Shown here: piece by piece, positions 6,905 to 14,172 of the stretch
Position numbering within the stretch: the first letter of the stretch is position 1
How the letters are laid out: every line of letters starts with the position of its first letter
Origin: an uncultured Clostridia bacterium
Lineage (GTDB): Bacteria > Bacillota > Clostridia > Oscillospirales > CAG-272
Reading direction: 5' to 3'
Assembly: GCA_904501865.1 (NCBI GenBank)
Contig: CAJGCF010000007.1
Location: 1 to 31,701 of the forward strand
DNA: 31,701 nt
The notes under the pieces: generated by a model
Databases searched by the model: none
Told to the model about the DNA's origin: nothing
The model's input: only the letters and a program-made list of their open reading frames with translations
Position numbers and translations under genes: made by a program

Positions 6905-8053
6905 ATGGCACTCGATCTCAATAAGCTCAGAGAAGAAATAAATCAGACCGACCGAGAGATAGTCGATCTGTTCAAAAAAAGAATGAATATAGCGGCAAGC
7001 GTTGCCGAGTATAAAAAGCAAAACGGTCTTCCCGTTTTCGACGCGGCAAGAGAGCGCTCACTGCTTGGCAAAATATCCGATATGGCAGGAGAGGAGCTTG
7101 AGGGCTACGCGCGCACTCTCTACCACACGATGCTTGACGTTTCAAAGGCGTATCAGTATACAAAGCTCAACTCTCACTCCGAGGTGTACGGAGAGATACA
7201 AGCCGCCCTTGCAATCACGCCGCAGACATTCCCCGACCGATCTCGAGTTGCCTGTCAGGGAGTTGAGGGCGCATACTCACAGATAGCGGCGGAAAAGCTC
7301 TTTGAGCTCCCCTCAATAAAATATTACCCATCATTTGACGCCGTGTTTTCGGCTATCGAGAGCGGCGAGTGCAGATACGGCGTTCTGCCTATTGAAAATA
7401 GCACGGCAGGCTCGGTAAAAAAGGTATATGAGCTTATGCTACGCCATAAATTTCATATAGTGCGCTCAGCGCGTGTCAAAATAGACCACAATCTGCTTTG
7501 CCACCACGGAGTCAAGCTTGAAAACATCAAGGAGATAATATCTCACGAGCAGGCTATAAATCAGTGCGCGAGCTTTCTTCGATCTCTCGACGGTGTCAAG
7601 GTGACCGTAGCCCCCAACACCGCTATGGCGGCAAAAATGGTGGCGGAATCCGATAGAGACGACCTTGCAGCTCTTTCTTCGCGCTTCTGCGCCGAGCTCT
7701 ACGGACTTGACAACATCGCGTCCGCGGTTCAGGATATGGGAAACAATTACACCAGATTTATCTGTATTGCCAAGGAGCCCGAGATATATCCCGGTGCGGA
7801 CAAGATATCCCTTATGATAGTAACGGGAAACAAGCCGGGCGCACTCTACAACGTGCTCTCCTGCTTCAACGCACTTGGGGTGAATATGACCAAGCTTGAA
7901 TCCAGCCCAATTCCCGAGCGTGATTTTGAATTTATGTTCTACTTTGATTTCACCGTCTCGGTCTACTCTGACAGTCTTGAGCGATTGCTGTGCGAGCTTG
8001 AGGCAAGGGGCGAAAGATACAGGCTACTCGGCGCTTATTCCGAAATAATTTGA
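6905..8053 (+). CDS. pheA: Bifunctional chorismate mutase/prephenate dehydratase (P-protein)
   Basis: A 382-residue fusion: AroQ-type chorismate mutase (1 to about 85), prephenate dehydratase (about 113-290) and a C-terminal ACT domain (about 300-380). It converts chorismate to prephenate and on to phenylpyruvate, the Phe branch. The dehydratase shows VEGAYSQIAAEKLF, LPIENSTAGSV and the catalytic TRF triplet (283-285). In the ACT domain GAL (312-314) is intact, but the Phe-binding ESRP motif reads ESSP (332-335), so feedback by Phe may be altered. Its mutase also provides prephenate for TyrA. SD GAAAGG lies 7 nt before ATG. Confidence 0.95.
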   Translation: MALDLNKLREEINQTDREIVDLFKKRMNIAASVAEYKKQNGLPVFDAARERSLLGKISDMAGEELEGYARTLYHTMLDVSKAYQYTKLNSHSEVYGEIQAALAITPQTFPDRSRVACQGVEGAYSQIAAEKLFELPSIKYYPSFDAVFSAIESGECRYGVLPIENSTAGSVKKVYELMLRHKFHIVRSARVKIDHNLLCHHGVKLENIKEIISHEQAINQCASFLRSLDGVKVTVAPNTAMAAKMVAESDRDDLAALSSRFCAELYGLDNIASAVQDMGNNYTRFICIAKEPEIYPGADKISLMIVTGNKPGALYNVLSCFNALGVNMTKLESSPIPERDFEFMFYFDFTVSVYSDSLERLLCELEARGERYRLLGAYSEII

Positions 8054-8069
8054 TGATTTGGAAGTATAT

Positions 8070-9320
8070 ATGATCACAGGCAAGAAAAACATAAAATGCG
8101 GACTTATCGGAGAAAAGCTGGGACATAGCTTCTCACCGCAGATACATAAACATCTCGCGGATTACTCTTACGAGCTTTTCGAGATGTCCGAATCGGAGGT
8201 TGGAGACTTTCTCCGCAGTGACGCCTTTGACGCGACAAACGTGACCATTCCATATAAAAAGACAGTTATGCCCTTTCTCGACGAGATAACCGACGAGGCA
8301 AGACGCATAGGCTCGGTAAACACTATAACGAGAATGGCAAACGGAGGTCTTCGCGGCGACAACACCGACTATTTCGGCTTTTCCTATATGATAGAGAAAA
8401 GCGGGATAGAGGTTCGCGGCAAAAACGTGCTTATTCTCGGCACGGGCGGAGCTTCGCTTACCGCGCGCACAGTCTGTTCTGATATGGGCGCGAGAAGCAT
8501 AACCTTTGTCTCAAGGACGGGTGAAGTAAACTATGAAAACGTCTATGAAAGATGCCCCGACACCGAGGTCGTGATAAACTGCACCCCAGTCGGTATGTAT
8601 CCAAAAAACGAGGTCTCTCCCATAGAGCTGTCAAGTCTGCCCTTATGCTCAGGTGTGGCGGATATGATATATAACCCCGCCAAGACAAAGCTTTTGCTTG
8701 ACGCCGAGTCACTTGGCATAAATCATATAAACGGACTTTCTATGCTTGTGGCTCAGGCAAAAAAGGCGTGCGAGCTCTTTCTCGGCGAAACCATAAGTGA
8801 CTTTGAGATAAACCGTATAACCGAGCTTATCTCTCTGGAGATGGGAAATATCGTGCTTGTGGGAATGCCTGGCTGCGGCAAGAGCACCGTTGCGGAAATA
8901 CTTTCGTCAATGACGGGACGAGAGGTGCTTGACACCGACCGTATGATAGTTGAGACTGAGGGACGTCCTATCCCCGAAATTTTCGCCCGTGACGGCGAGG
9001 ATTATTTCAGAGCCGCGGAGCATAGGGCGATAGCCCAAGCGGGCAAGCAGAGCAAAAAAATAATCGCTACGGGTGGTGGCGCCGTCACGCGCGAAGAAAA
9101 TTATAATTCTCTAGCGCAAAACGGAAAAATATTTTTCATTCATCGCGACATCGGCTCGCTCCCCACAGATAACCGTCCCCTCTCTCAAGACGCAGACCTA
9201 CGTGAAATGTATAAAAAAAGACTGCCTCTCTATCGCAGATTTTGCGATTTTGAGGTCAGCAACGACACCACGGCAGAAAAATGCGCCGAAAGCATACTGA
9301 AAATTCTCGGAAAGGACTAA
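8070..9320 (+). CDS. aroE/aroK: Shikimate dehydrogenase-shikimate kinase fusion
   Basis: A 416-residue bifunctional protein. Residues 1 to about 255 are shikimate dehydrogenase: LGHSFSPQIH (17-26), NVTIPYKK with catalytic Lys63, GDNTDYFGF with Asp100, the NADP-binding ILGTGGAS, NCTPVGMYP and GLSMLVAQA. Residues about 258-416 are shikimate kinase: Walker A GMPGCGKST (265-273), DTDR, ATGGGAV and the lid DNRPLS. Together they reduce 3-dehydroshikimate and phosphorylate shikimate, steps four and five. No stop or frameshift separates the parts. ATG 8070 is chosen for the GGAAG 5 nt upstream, over TTG 8058. Confidence 0.93.
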   Translation: MITGKKNIKCGLIGEKLGHSFSPQIHKHLADYSYELFEMSESEVGDFLRSDAFDATNVTIPYKKTVMPFLDEITDEARRIGSVNTITRMANGGLRGDNTDYFGFSYMIEKSGIEVRGKNVLILGTGGASLTARTVCSDMGARSITFVSRTGEVNYENVYERCPDTEVVINCTPVGMYPKNEVSPIELSSLPLCSGVADMIYNPAKTKLLLDAESLGINHINGLSMLVAQAKKACELFLGETISDFEINRITELISLEMGNIVLVGMPGCGKSTVAEILSSMTGREVLDTDRMIVETEGRPIPEIFARDGEDYFRAAEHRAIAQAGKQSKKIIATGGGAVTREENYNSLAQNGKIFFIHRDIGSLPTDNRPLSQDADLREMYKKRLPLYRRFCDFEVSNDTTAEKCAESILKILGKD

Positions 9321-9324
9321 AATT

Positions 9325-9756
9325 ATGAAGATTCTTATAATAAACGGACCTAATCTAAACCTGCTCGGTCTGCGCGAGCCCGAAATATACGGAAAGCAGA
9401 ATTATTCGGCGCTCTGCGCACTTATAAAGCAGACCTGCGAGAGCCTTGGTATAGACTACGAGATATATCAGTCAAATCACGAGGGCGCTATCGTCGACAA
9501 GATACAGGACGCTTACAGTGTTTTTGACGGCATAGTCATAAACCCCGCGGCATACACACATACATCGGTGGCTATTCTTGACGCGCTCAAGGCGGTGGCA
9601 ATTCCCACAGTAGAGGTGCATATCTCAGACATCAACTCAAGAGACGAGTTCAGAAAGCACTCATATATATCTCTGGCAGCGATAAAGACCTTTATGGGTA
9701 TGGGCTTTGACGGCTACCGCGCCGCCATCGAATACCTTGTGGGTGAGCTGGCTTAA
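9325..9756 (+). CDS. aroQ: 3-dehydroquinate dehydratase, type II
   Basis: A 143-residue enzyme that dehydrates 3-dehydroquinate to 3-dehydroshikimate, third step of the pathway. Family motifs are complete: INGPNLNLLGLREPEIYG with the catalytic Tyr, QSNHEGAIVDKI, INPAAYTHTSVAILDAL with the catalytic His, and EVHISDINSRDEFRKHS. Type II enzymes form dodecamers. It starts 4 bp after aroEK with SD AAAGGA and closes the operon; no type I aroD is present here. Confidence 0.97.
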   Translation: MKILIINGPNLNLLGLREPEIYGKQNYSALCALIKQTCESLGIDYEIYQSNHEGAIVDKIQDAYSVFDGIVINPAAYTHTSVAILDALKAVAIPTVEVHISDINSRDEFRKHSYISLAAIKTFMGMGFDGYRAAIEYLVGELA

Positions 9757-9823
9757 CGACATCTCTAAAATTTTCTAACCGCTCGTCGCGCGTTGAATTC
9801 TTAGAGGCTCCCTTAAATAAAAT

Positions 9824-9859
9824 AACAACGCCGCAGACTTAATCGCCTGCGGCGTTGTT
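9824..9859 (+). terminator. Bidirectional terminator between aroQ and the SGNH hydrolase
   Basis: A perfect 13-bp GC-rich stem (9824-9836 with 9847-9859, arm AACAACGCCGCAG) with a 10-nt loop, flanked by T-rich sequence on both strands (GTTGTTTA on plus; TTGTTATTTTATTT on minus). It ends the aro operon and the convergent hydrolase gene. Confidence 0.85.
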
Positions 9860-9861
9860 TA

Positions 9862-10482
9862 TCAAAGCTCGTATATTTTCTTGAACGCCTTTATCCATTC
9901 GTCAGCAATGATCTGGAATGCGGGAGGTGTCGGGTGAACACCCTCGGTTGTCCAATAATCAACGGGAGCCTTTTCCAAAGCCTCGTCCATAAGATACTGC
10001 AAGGGCACAAAGTCCAGACCGAATTTTTCCGCTATACGCTGTACCGCCATACTTCTGTCCTCGGTTCCCTTTCGTCTTACCGTGTATGCCTCACCCTGAA
10101 CCGCGCTTCCGGGAAGCACAAAGGGCTCCATAAGCATTATCTTTATATTGGGGCGGTCTTCCAGCACCTCCTCAATAAGCATATTATATACCTTTTCAAA
10201 TCTATTCTGAAACTTTGCGTTGGGGCTCCACGGGTAATCATTAGTGCCTATAAGTATGCTCATAAAATCGGGATCAACACCAATTATATCCCGAACCTTG
10301 CGAGCATAAAGATCCGCTACGGTATTGCCGGCGATGCCTCTGTTGACAAACTCAAATTTCTGAGGATAGTCAAGACTCAGCCTTGACTTTACAAGATTAG
10401 TATATCCCCATCCCACATTGTTGTCATCTTCTCTTGATCTGCCCGAAGATGTTATAGAATCTCCCTGAAACAATATCTTCAT
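9862..10482 (-). CDS. SGNH/GDSL-family hydrolase (esterase-like)
   Basis: A 206-residue cytoplasmic protein with no signal peptide. The four SGNH blocks are visible: GDSIT with the nucleophilic Ser near the N-terminus, NRGIAGNT, LIGTNDYPW, and GVHPTPPAF carrying the catalytic His with the Asp/Glu partner nearby. Such enzymes remove acyl or acetyl groups from lipids, glycans or acylated small molecules; the substrate cannot be told from sequence. It is transcribed alone from a strong promoter (10526-10554) with SD AAAGGAA. Confidence 0.88.
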   Translation of the reverse strand: MKILFQGDSITSSGRSREDDNNVGWGYTNLVKSRLSLDYPQKFEFVNRGIAGNTVADLYARKVRDIIGVDPDFMSILIGTNDYPWSPNAKFQNRFEKVYNMLIEEVLEDRPNIKIMLMEPFVLPGSAVQGEAYTVRRKGTEDRSMAVQRIAEKFGLDFVPLQYLMDEALEKAPVDYWTTEGVHPTPPAFQIIADEWIKAFKKIYEL

Positions 10483-10525
10483 AGTTTTTTCCTTTCATAT
10501 TTCCGTTAGGAGTTTTTTCACAGAA

Positions 10526-10554
10526 ATTATATCATAAAAACACATTATTGTCAA
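10526..10554 (-). promoter_or_regulatory. Sigma-A promoter of the SGNH hydrolase gene
   Basis: On the minus strand TTGACA (10549-10554), a 17-bp spacer and TATAAT (10526-10531): a full consensus match on both hexamers. Confidence 0.75.
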
Positions 10555-10569
10555 TAAAAAGCCAAAAAA

Positions 10570-10592
10570 TTCGCGGGATATTCTCCCGCGAG
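10570..10592 (-). terminator. Terminator after the helical-bundle protein gene
   Basis: A 9-nt arm pair (10570-10578 with 10584-10592; CTCGCGGGA on the minus strand, one terminal G-U) with a short loop, followed on the minus strand by TTTTTT. It follows the stop at 10599 and lies upstream of the hydrolase promoter. Confidence 0.8.
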
Positions 10593-10598
10593 TTTTTA

Positions 10599-11042
10599 TC
10601 AGATATAAGACTTGGCTTTTTCGAGGTTGTGCTCCTCGAATTTAATAACGTCACGCGCAAAGGCGAGAGCCTCCTCGGAGACGTCGGTGTTCTCATAATC
10701 GCGCAAGAGCTTGATGCCGTCCGTAATACCCATAGTCGAGCCCTCTGCTATCATTTGAGCTATATGGCTGTCGGACGAATCCGTCAAGGTATTCATAGTC
10801 ATGCCCACGCTTGCCCAGAGCTTTGTCATGGGGTTCTCCTCCTTGGCCTCAACACCCATATCCTTGAGGTGTTTCTTTATCTTGGACGCCAGCCCCTCGT
10901 ATCCGTTGAGCTGCTTTGTAAGATCAGTCTTGAACTCTCCGTCGCTTACCTTTGGCAAGAGCTTAACTATCGAGTCCGAGCCCATCTTTACGTTTTTATA
11001 TAATTGCTCAAGCATTTCTGCTTCCTTTGTAGTGGTGTGCAT
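10599..11042 (-). CDS. Small four-helix-bundle protein (ferritin-like, DUF2383-type)
   Basis: A 147-residue, entirely helical, soluble protein. Segments such as LYKNVKMGSDSIVKLLP, GMTMNTLTDSSDSHIAQMIAEGSTMGI and IKFEEHNLEKAKSYI resemble a widespread clostridial family of antiparallel helical bundles related to ferritin-like DUF2383 proteins. A possible carboxylate/His metal site (EEHN) is present near the C-terminus, but the full di-iron pattern is not clear. The start at 11042 (MHTTTKEAEML) is chosen for the SD AAAGGAA; the frame extends further upstream only by running through the 11121-11142 terminator, which I reject. Function unknown; a stress or storage role is speculation. Confidence 0.6.
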   Translation of the reverse strand: MHTTTKEAEMLEQLYKNVKMGSDSIVKLLPKVSDGEFKTDLTKQLNGYEGLASKIKKHLKDMGVEAKEENPMTKLWASVGMTMNTLTDSSDSHIAQMIAEGSTMGITDGIKLLRDYENTDVSEEALAFARDVIKFEEHNLEKAKSYI

Positions 11043-11120
11043 AATAATATTCCTTTCATTCTTGGGATATGATAATATTTTTCTCTCAATTTTGCGAATT
11101 ATACACAAAAAAGAAAACAT

Positions 11121-11142
11121 CGGGACACCGCAAGGTGTCCCG
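11121..11142 (-). terminator. Terminator of the rex-dnaD-dnaI operon
   Basis: A perfect 9-bp stem (CGGGACACC, 11121-11129 with 11134-11142) closed by a 4-nt loop (GCAA on the plus strand). The minus-strand tail is ATGTTTTCTTTTTT, immediately after the dnaI stop. T-rich sequence on the plus side makes it potentially bidirectional. Confidence 0.85.
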
Positions 11143-11149
11143 ATATTTT

Positions 11150-12115
11150 TTAATGCAATTTTTGCGCTCTCACGTCTACTCCGCAGAAAGGAAGTATCAG
11201 AAACTCGCCGAACACACGGCTTGCTATTCTGTCCCAATATTTCTTTCTGAATTCCTCTTGAGTAAGATTTGTGCTCAACACCGTAGGCTTTCTTCTATTG
11301 AGTCTGGTATTTATGACGTTGTAAAGACAGGAAACGCTGAACTGATTTATTATCTCTGTTCCAAGGTCGTCGATAATGAGAAGATCACACGTAAAATATT
11401 GCGATATATCCCCTGCCGAATCAAATGCGATACTGTTACCAAATCTCTTTTGCTCAAAGTCTGAGAACATATTCATCGCACTTGTATAATATACGTCGTT
11501 TCCCTTTCCTATTATAACACCAGCCATAGCGCTTGATAGATGAGTCTTTCCAAGCCCTGTGTTGCCGAACATTGCTATATTTCCCGATTTTTCAGCATCA
11601 AATTCATCTGCGTATTTTTTGAGCACCTTGTAGACCGCGCTCATACGCGAGAAAGTTTCCTTACTCTGATTATAATAGTCAAGACTGAAATTATCAAAGG
11701 TCTGTCGCTTGATAAGATCGTACATTCCCGACGACTCAAAACCTGCCTCAATAAGCTTTTTACGCATACAGGAGCACATTCTGTTATCCACGACGCCCGT
11801 GTCTCCGCACTCCGCGCATTCGTATCTTATCTCGGTATAGTTGGGAGCAAATCCCGCCTTTTCAAGCAAAGCGGATCTTGTAGCGAGGAGCTCCTTGTTT
11901 CTTGCGTTGATGCTATCAAGCTCAACAGAATCTCCCTTCATAGCGGCTTCAAATATTTTAAGTCCGGTCACGGCAAGCTGCCTGTCTATCTCCGCGACCG
12001 TGGGAACAGCCGCGTGTACCTCGGCACGCCTGAGCTGAGCAGCCTCTGCCGCGCGAAGATACTTGCCGTCGTATTCTTCCTTTATTCTTCTGTAATTTTC
12101 TCTGTTGAATCCCAT
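11150..12115 (-). CDS. dnaI: DnaI/DnaC-type replicative helicase loader (AAA+ ATPase)
   Basis: A 321-residue cytoplasmic ATPase that loads the replicative helicase onto DNA at initiation and restart. An N-terminal helical region (1 to about 95) is followed by a zinc-binding cluster (Cys100, Cys103, Cys114, Cys116) as in DnaI, where it mediates helicase contact. Then comes the AAA+ core: Walker A GNTGLGKTH (184-192), Walker B LLIIDDLG (about 245-252), sensor segment VLSTNL and arginine-rich RIASRVFG. An IstB transposition helper is excluded by the zinc cluster and by the neighbouring dnaD. SD GGAATGGA follows a small hairpin (12122-12143). Confidence 0.88.
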   Translation of the reverse strand: MGFNRENYRRIKEEYDGKYLRAAEAAQLRRAEVHAAVPTVAEIDRQLAVTGLKIFEAAMKGDSVELDSINARNKELLATRSALLEKAGFAPNYTEIRYECAECGDTGVVDNRMCSCMRKKLIEAGFESSGMYDLIKRQTFDNFSLDYYNQSKETFSRMSAVYKVLKKYADEFDAEKSGNIAMFGNTGLGKTHLSSAMAGVIIGKGNDVYYTSAMNMFSDFEQKRFGNSIAFDSAGDISQYFTCDLLIIDDLGTEIINQFSVSCLYNVINTRLNRRKPTVLSTNLTQEEFRKKYWDRIASRVFGEFLILPFCGVDVRAQKLH

Positions 12116-12121
12116 AAAAAA

Positions 12122-12143
12122 TCCATTCCGCCGCTTATGCGGC
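12122..12143 (-). promoter_or_regulatory. Hairpin plus SD element before dnaI
   Basis: On the minus strand the hairpin GCCGCATAAGCGGC runs into GGAATGGA, then 6 nt to ATG. It matches the 3' end of the 120-bp repeats before rpoD and the lipoprotein gene, and occupies most of the 35-bp dnaD-dnaI gap. Confidence 0.6.
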
Positions 12144-12150
12144 TAAAAAA

Positions 12151-13128
12151 TCAATCCTCTCCAAGCGCGCGTCGCACAGCCGCCTCGAAAAAGCTGTTTG
12201 TATCAAAGCTTCCTGTCGTGGGTTCAAGTCCCGCTTCTTTTTTCTTATACGACTCCTCAATATCCTCAAGCGTACGCAATCCCGCCGCATACCAGCGCTC
12301 AAGCACAGAATTGGCGTAGGGGATAGAGCCCTTGCCCGTCGCGTCCGCGGTTACCTCGTATGCCTTCTCTATTATCTCGGCAGAGTACCCCATATCTGAA
12401 ACCCACGCGGAGATAAGCTTCTTTTCCTTTGTGGTAAATGCCCTCGTGCCTATACCGAAAAGACTTCTTATCTTGCCCTCGACAGCCGCGGCAAGCTCAC
12501 GACGACGAAGCTCCTCTGAAAGCCGGTCCGCCGTTGTAATACCCGCATCATAGAGAGCAAACGCAGTTTTCTCAGCGTAATGCAACGTCTTTTTGCCAAG
12601 TGACACACAGTATGTCAAAAGCATCATTATGTATTCACAGTCAAGTCCGAGATAATCCACGAGTCCTATAAGAACGTTTATCTCCTTGACGTTAAAGACC
12701 TTACCCATAATGTTCTGACACTCATCTATCAAGGTCGCCGTCTCGCTTCTCGCCTCAAGTATGTCGGAAAGCTGATCCGAGGTGTAGCTTGGCAACTCGT
12801 TTGCGCGTTCAAGCTTTTTCTTGCCACCGTCTGTCTCGGTCGACTTTTGAGCTTCCTCACCCTCAGACGTAGCATTGACTGTGGTATCATTCTCTTTTTC
12901 ACTTCTTGCCTCTATCACACCCGCGCCTCTCCAGAAGGAGAGTGCCTCGCGCACCTCATCCTCGGAGCACACGACCTGCTTTGCAAGCTTTTTGACGTCA
13001 GCGCTTCCATCGTTAGCGCAAAGGCAAAGCAAAACTCTGAGCTCTGTAGCCCCAGCCCTTTTTAAAACCTCAAGTGCCGACCTTGGAATAACCGTCACCT
13101 GATCTCCATAGTTTATCTTATATTTCAC
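12151..13128 (-). CDS. dnaD: DnaD-like primosome protein
   Basis: A 325-residue cytoplasmic protein. Residues 1 to about 90 look like a winged-helix domain (LRVLLCLCANDGSADVKKLAKQV). An acidic, low-complexity linker (about 90-125) follows. Two DnaD/DnaB_2 domains come next, about 135-225 (NVLIGLVDYLGLDCEYIMMLLTYCVS) and 235-295 (EKKLISAWVSDMGYSAEIIEKAYE, then YANSVLERWYAAGL). The two-domain form is closer to DnaB of Bacillus than to short DnaD. It would remodel oriC DNA and recruit the helicase with DnaI, encoded next. It lies 17 bp after rex, so the three genes are probably one transcript. Confidence 0.85.
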   Translation of the reverse strand: MKYKINYGDQVTVIPRSALEVLKRAGATELRVLLCLCANDGSADVKKLAKQVVCSEDEVREALSFWRGAGVIEARSEKENDTTVNATSEGEEAQKSTETDGGKKKLERANELPSYTSDQLSDILEARSETATLIDECQNIMGKVFNVKEINVLIGLVDYLGLDCEYIMMLLTYCVSLGKKTLHYAEKTAFALYDAGITTADRLSEELRRRELAAAVEGKIRSLFGIGTRAFTTKEKKLISAWVSDMGYSAEIIEKAYEVTADATGKGSIPYANSVLERWYAAGLRTLEDIEESYKKKEAGLEPTTGSFDTNSFFEAAVRRALGED

Positions 13129-13145
13129 GTTTAATTTCCTGCACC

Positions 13146-13856
13146 TTATTCATCAATATCCTGCTCGTCGCCGTCCTCCGACACCTTATCCGCGGTATCG
13201 TTGCGGCATATACGGCAGTTGAGTATCATCAGAGAGTCTCCGAGATGCACGTTTTCAACTATGATCTCGTCGTCCGTGTATTCAAGCTCAACTCCCATAT
13301 AGTTCCAAAGTCCCTTTATACCCACGTTTACGCATCTGCGAGCAACGTCCTTTACGTATTGCTTGGGGCAAGCTATCACAGCTATATCGGCGGGGTTGTT
13401 CTTGCAATATTCCTCGAGCTGGGAAATGGGATACACGGGAACTCCCGCGCAGTCCTTACCCTCCGCCTCATTGTCGGTATCAAACAAAGCGTTTATATCA
13501 ACGCCTCGCTTTTCAAACATAGACAGATGCACGAGCGCGCGTCCAAGATCGCCCGCACCTATAATAATAGCCTTAAAGCCCGCGCTGACACCCAATATCT
13601 CACTTATCTTGGCAAAGAGATAGTTGACGTTATAGCCGTATCCCTGCTGACCGAATCCGCCGAAGCAATTGAGGTCCTGACGTATCTGGGACGCGGTGAC
13701 GTTCATCATTCTTGCAAGCTCTCTTGAGCTGATGCGCGTTTTGCCCTTTGCGATAAGCTCGCAAAGATATCTGTAATATCTCGGCAGACGGCGAATGACC
13801 GCAGAGGATATCTCCTGCTTATCAAGATATTTACCTACGTTCTCGTAATTATCCAT
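13146..13856 (-). CDS. rex: Redox-sensing transcriptional repressor Rex
   Basis: A 236-residue homodimeric repressor that senses the NADH/NAD ratio. An N-terminal winged helix (about 1-80: RISSRELARMMNVTASQIRQDLNCFGGFGQQGYGY) is followed by a Rossmann domain with GAGDLGRAL, then FDTDNEAEG and the domain-swapped C-terminal helix. The C-terminus is extended by a Cys-containing, acidic tail (NCRICRNDTADKVSEDGDEQDIDE in two pieces around 215-236) longer than in Bacillus Rex. Such repressors govern fermentation and NADH-recycling genes in anaerobes. First gene of the operon with dnaD and dnaI; SD TGGAGA. Confidence 0.93.
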   Translation of the reverse strand: MDNYENVGKYLDKQEISSAVIRRLPRYYRYLCELIAKGKTRISSRELARMMNVTASQIRQDLNCFGGFGQQGYGYNVNYLFAKISEILGVSAGFKAIIIGAGDLGRALVHLSMFEKRGVDINALFDTDNEAEGKDCAGVPVYPISQLEEYCKNNPADIAVIACPKQYVKDVARRCVNVGIKGLWNYMGVELEYTDDEIIVENVHLGDSLMILNCRICRNDTADKVSEDGDEQDIDE

Positions 13857-13958
13857 TTATGATCTCCATCAAATTTATTTCGAGTAAATATTCTCAAAAA
13901 CGGTCGTTTTTCGATGTTTTTTGTTGCCTGTTTTTGACAGTTTTTGAACATTTTTTAG

Positions 13959-14122
13959 TTTTCCACAATAGTCCAAGCGTTCGATTTATCCACAATTTCC
14001 ACATACTTATCCACAACAATCCTTGCTAAACAAGGGATTTGGAGGTTATCGAGGTGTAATATTTATACATTTTTTGTCGAATTATGGGGTGCGTGCCGCG
14101 AGTTTTCAACACCTGTGGAAAA
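13959..14122 (-). promoter_or_regulatory. DnaA-box cluster upstream of rex-dnaD-dnaI
   Basis: The 316-bp gap 13857-14172 holds no gene. Two perfect DnaA boxes TTATCCACA (13986-13994 and 14007-14015) lie 21 bp apart, two helical turns, in the same orientation. Between them is a weaker ATTTCCACA (13995-14003). One-mismatch boxes TTTTCCACA lie at 13959-13967 and, inverted, at 14114-14122. AT-rich runs flank them. A small hairpin (about 14019-14040, arms around CCTTG/CAAGG) follows. The most likely roles are DnaA control of this operon or a DnaA-titrating site. Confidence 0.65.
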
Positions 14123-14172
14123 TCCTGTGAGTTCTAATCAAAGATGTCCGTCTCCCAGCACGTGTTTTTTTG

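Noticed and set aside
11043..11237. 65-residue N-terminal extension of the helical-bundle protein
   Set aside because: It would translate the operon terminator at 11121-11142 and antisense of dnaI; a good SD precedes ATG 11042.
13857..14172. Chromosomal origin (oriC)
   Set aside because: DnaA boxes are few, the usual dnaA/dnaN/rpmH neighbours are absent and gene strands do not switch in the typical way; kept only as a DnaA-box cluster.
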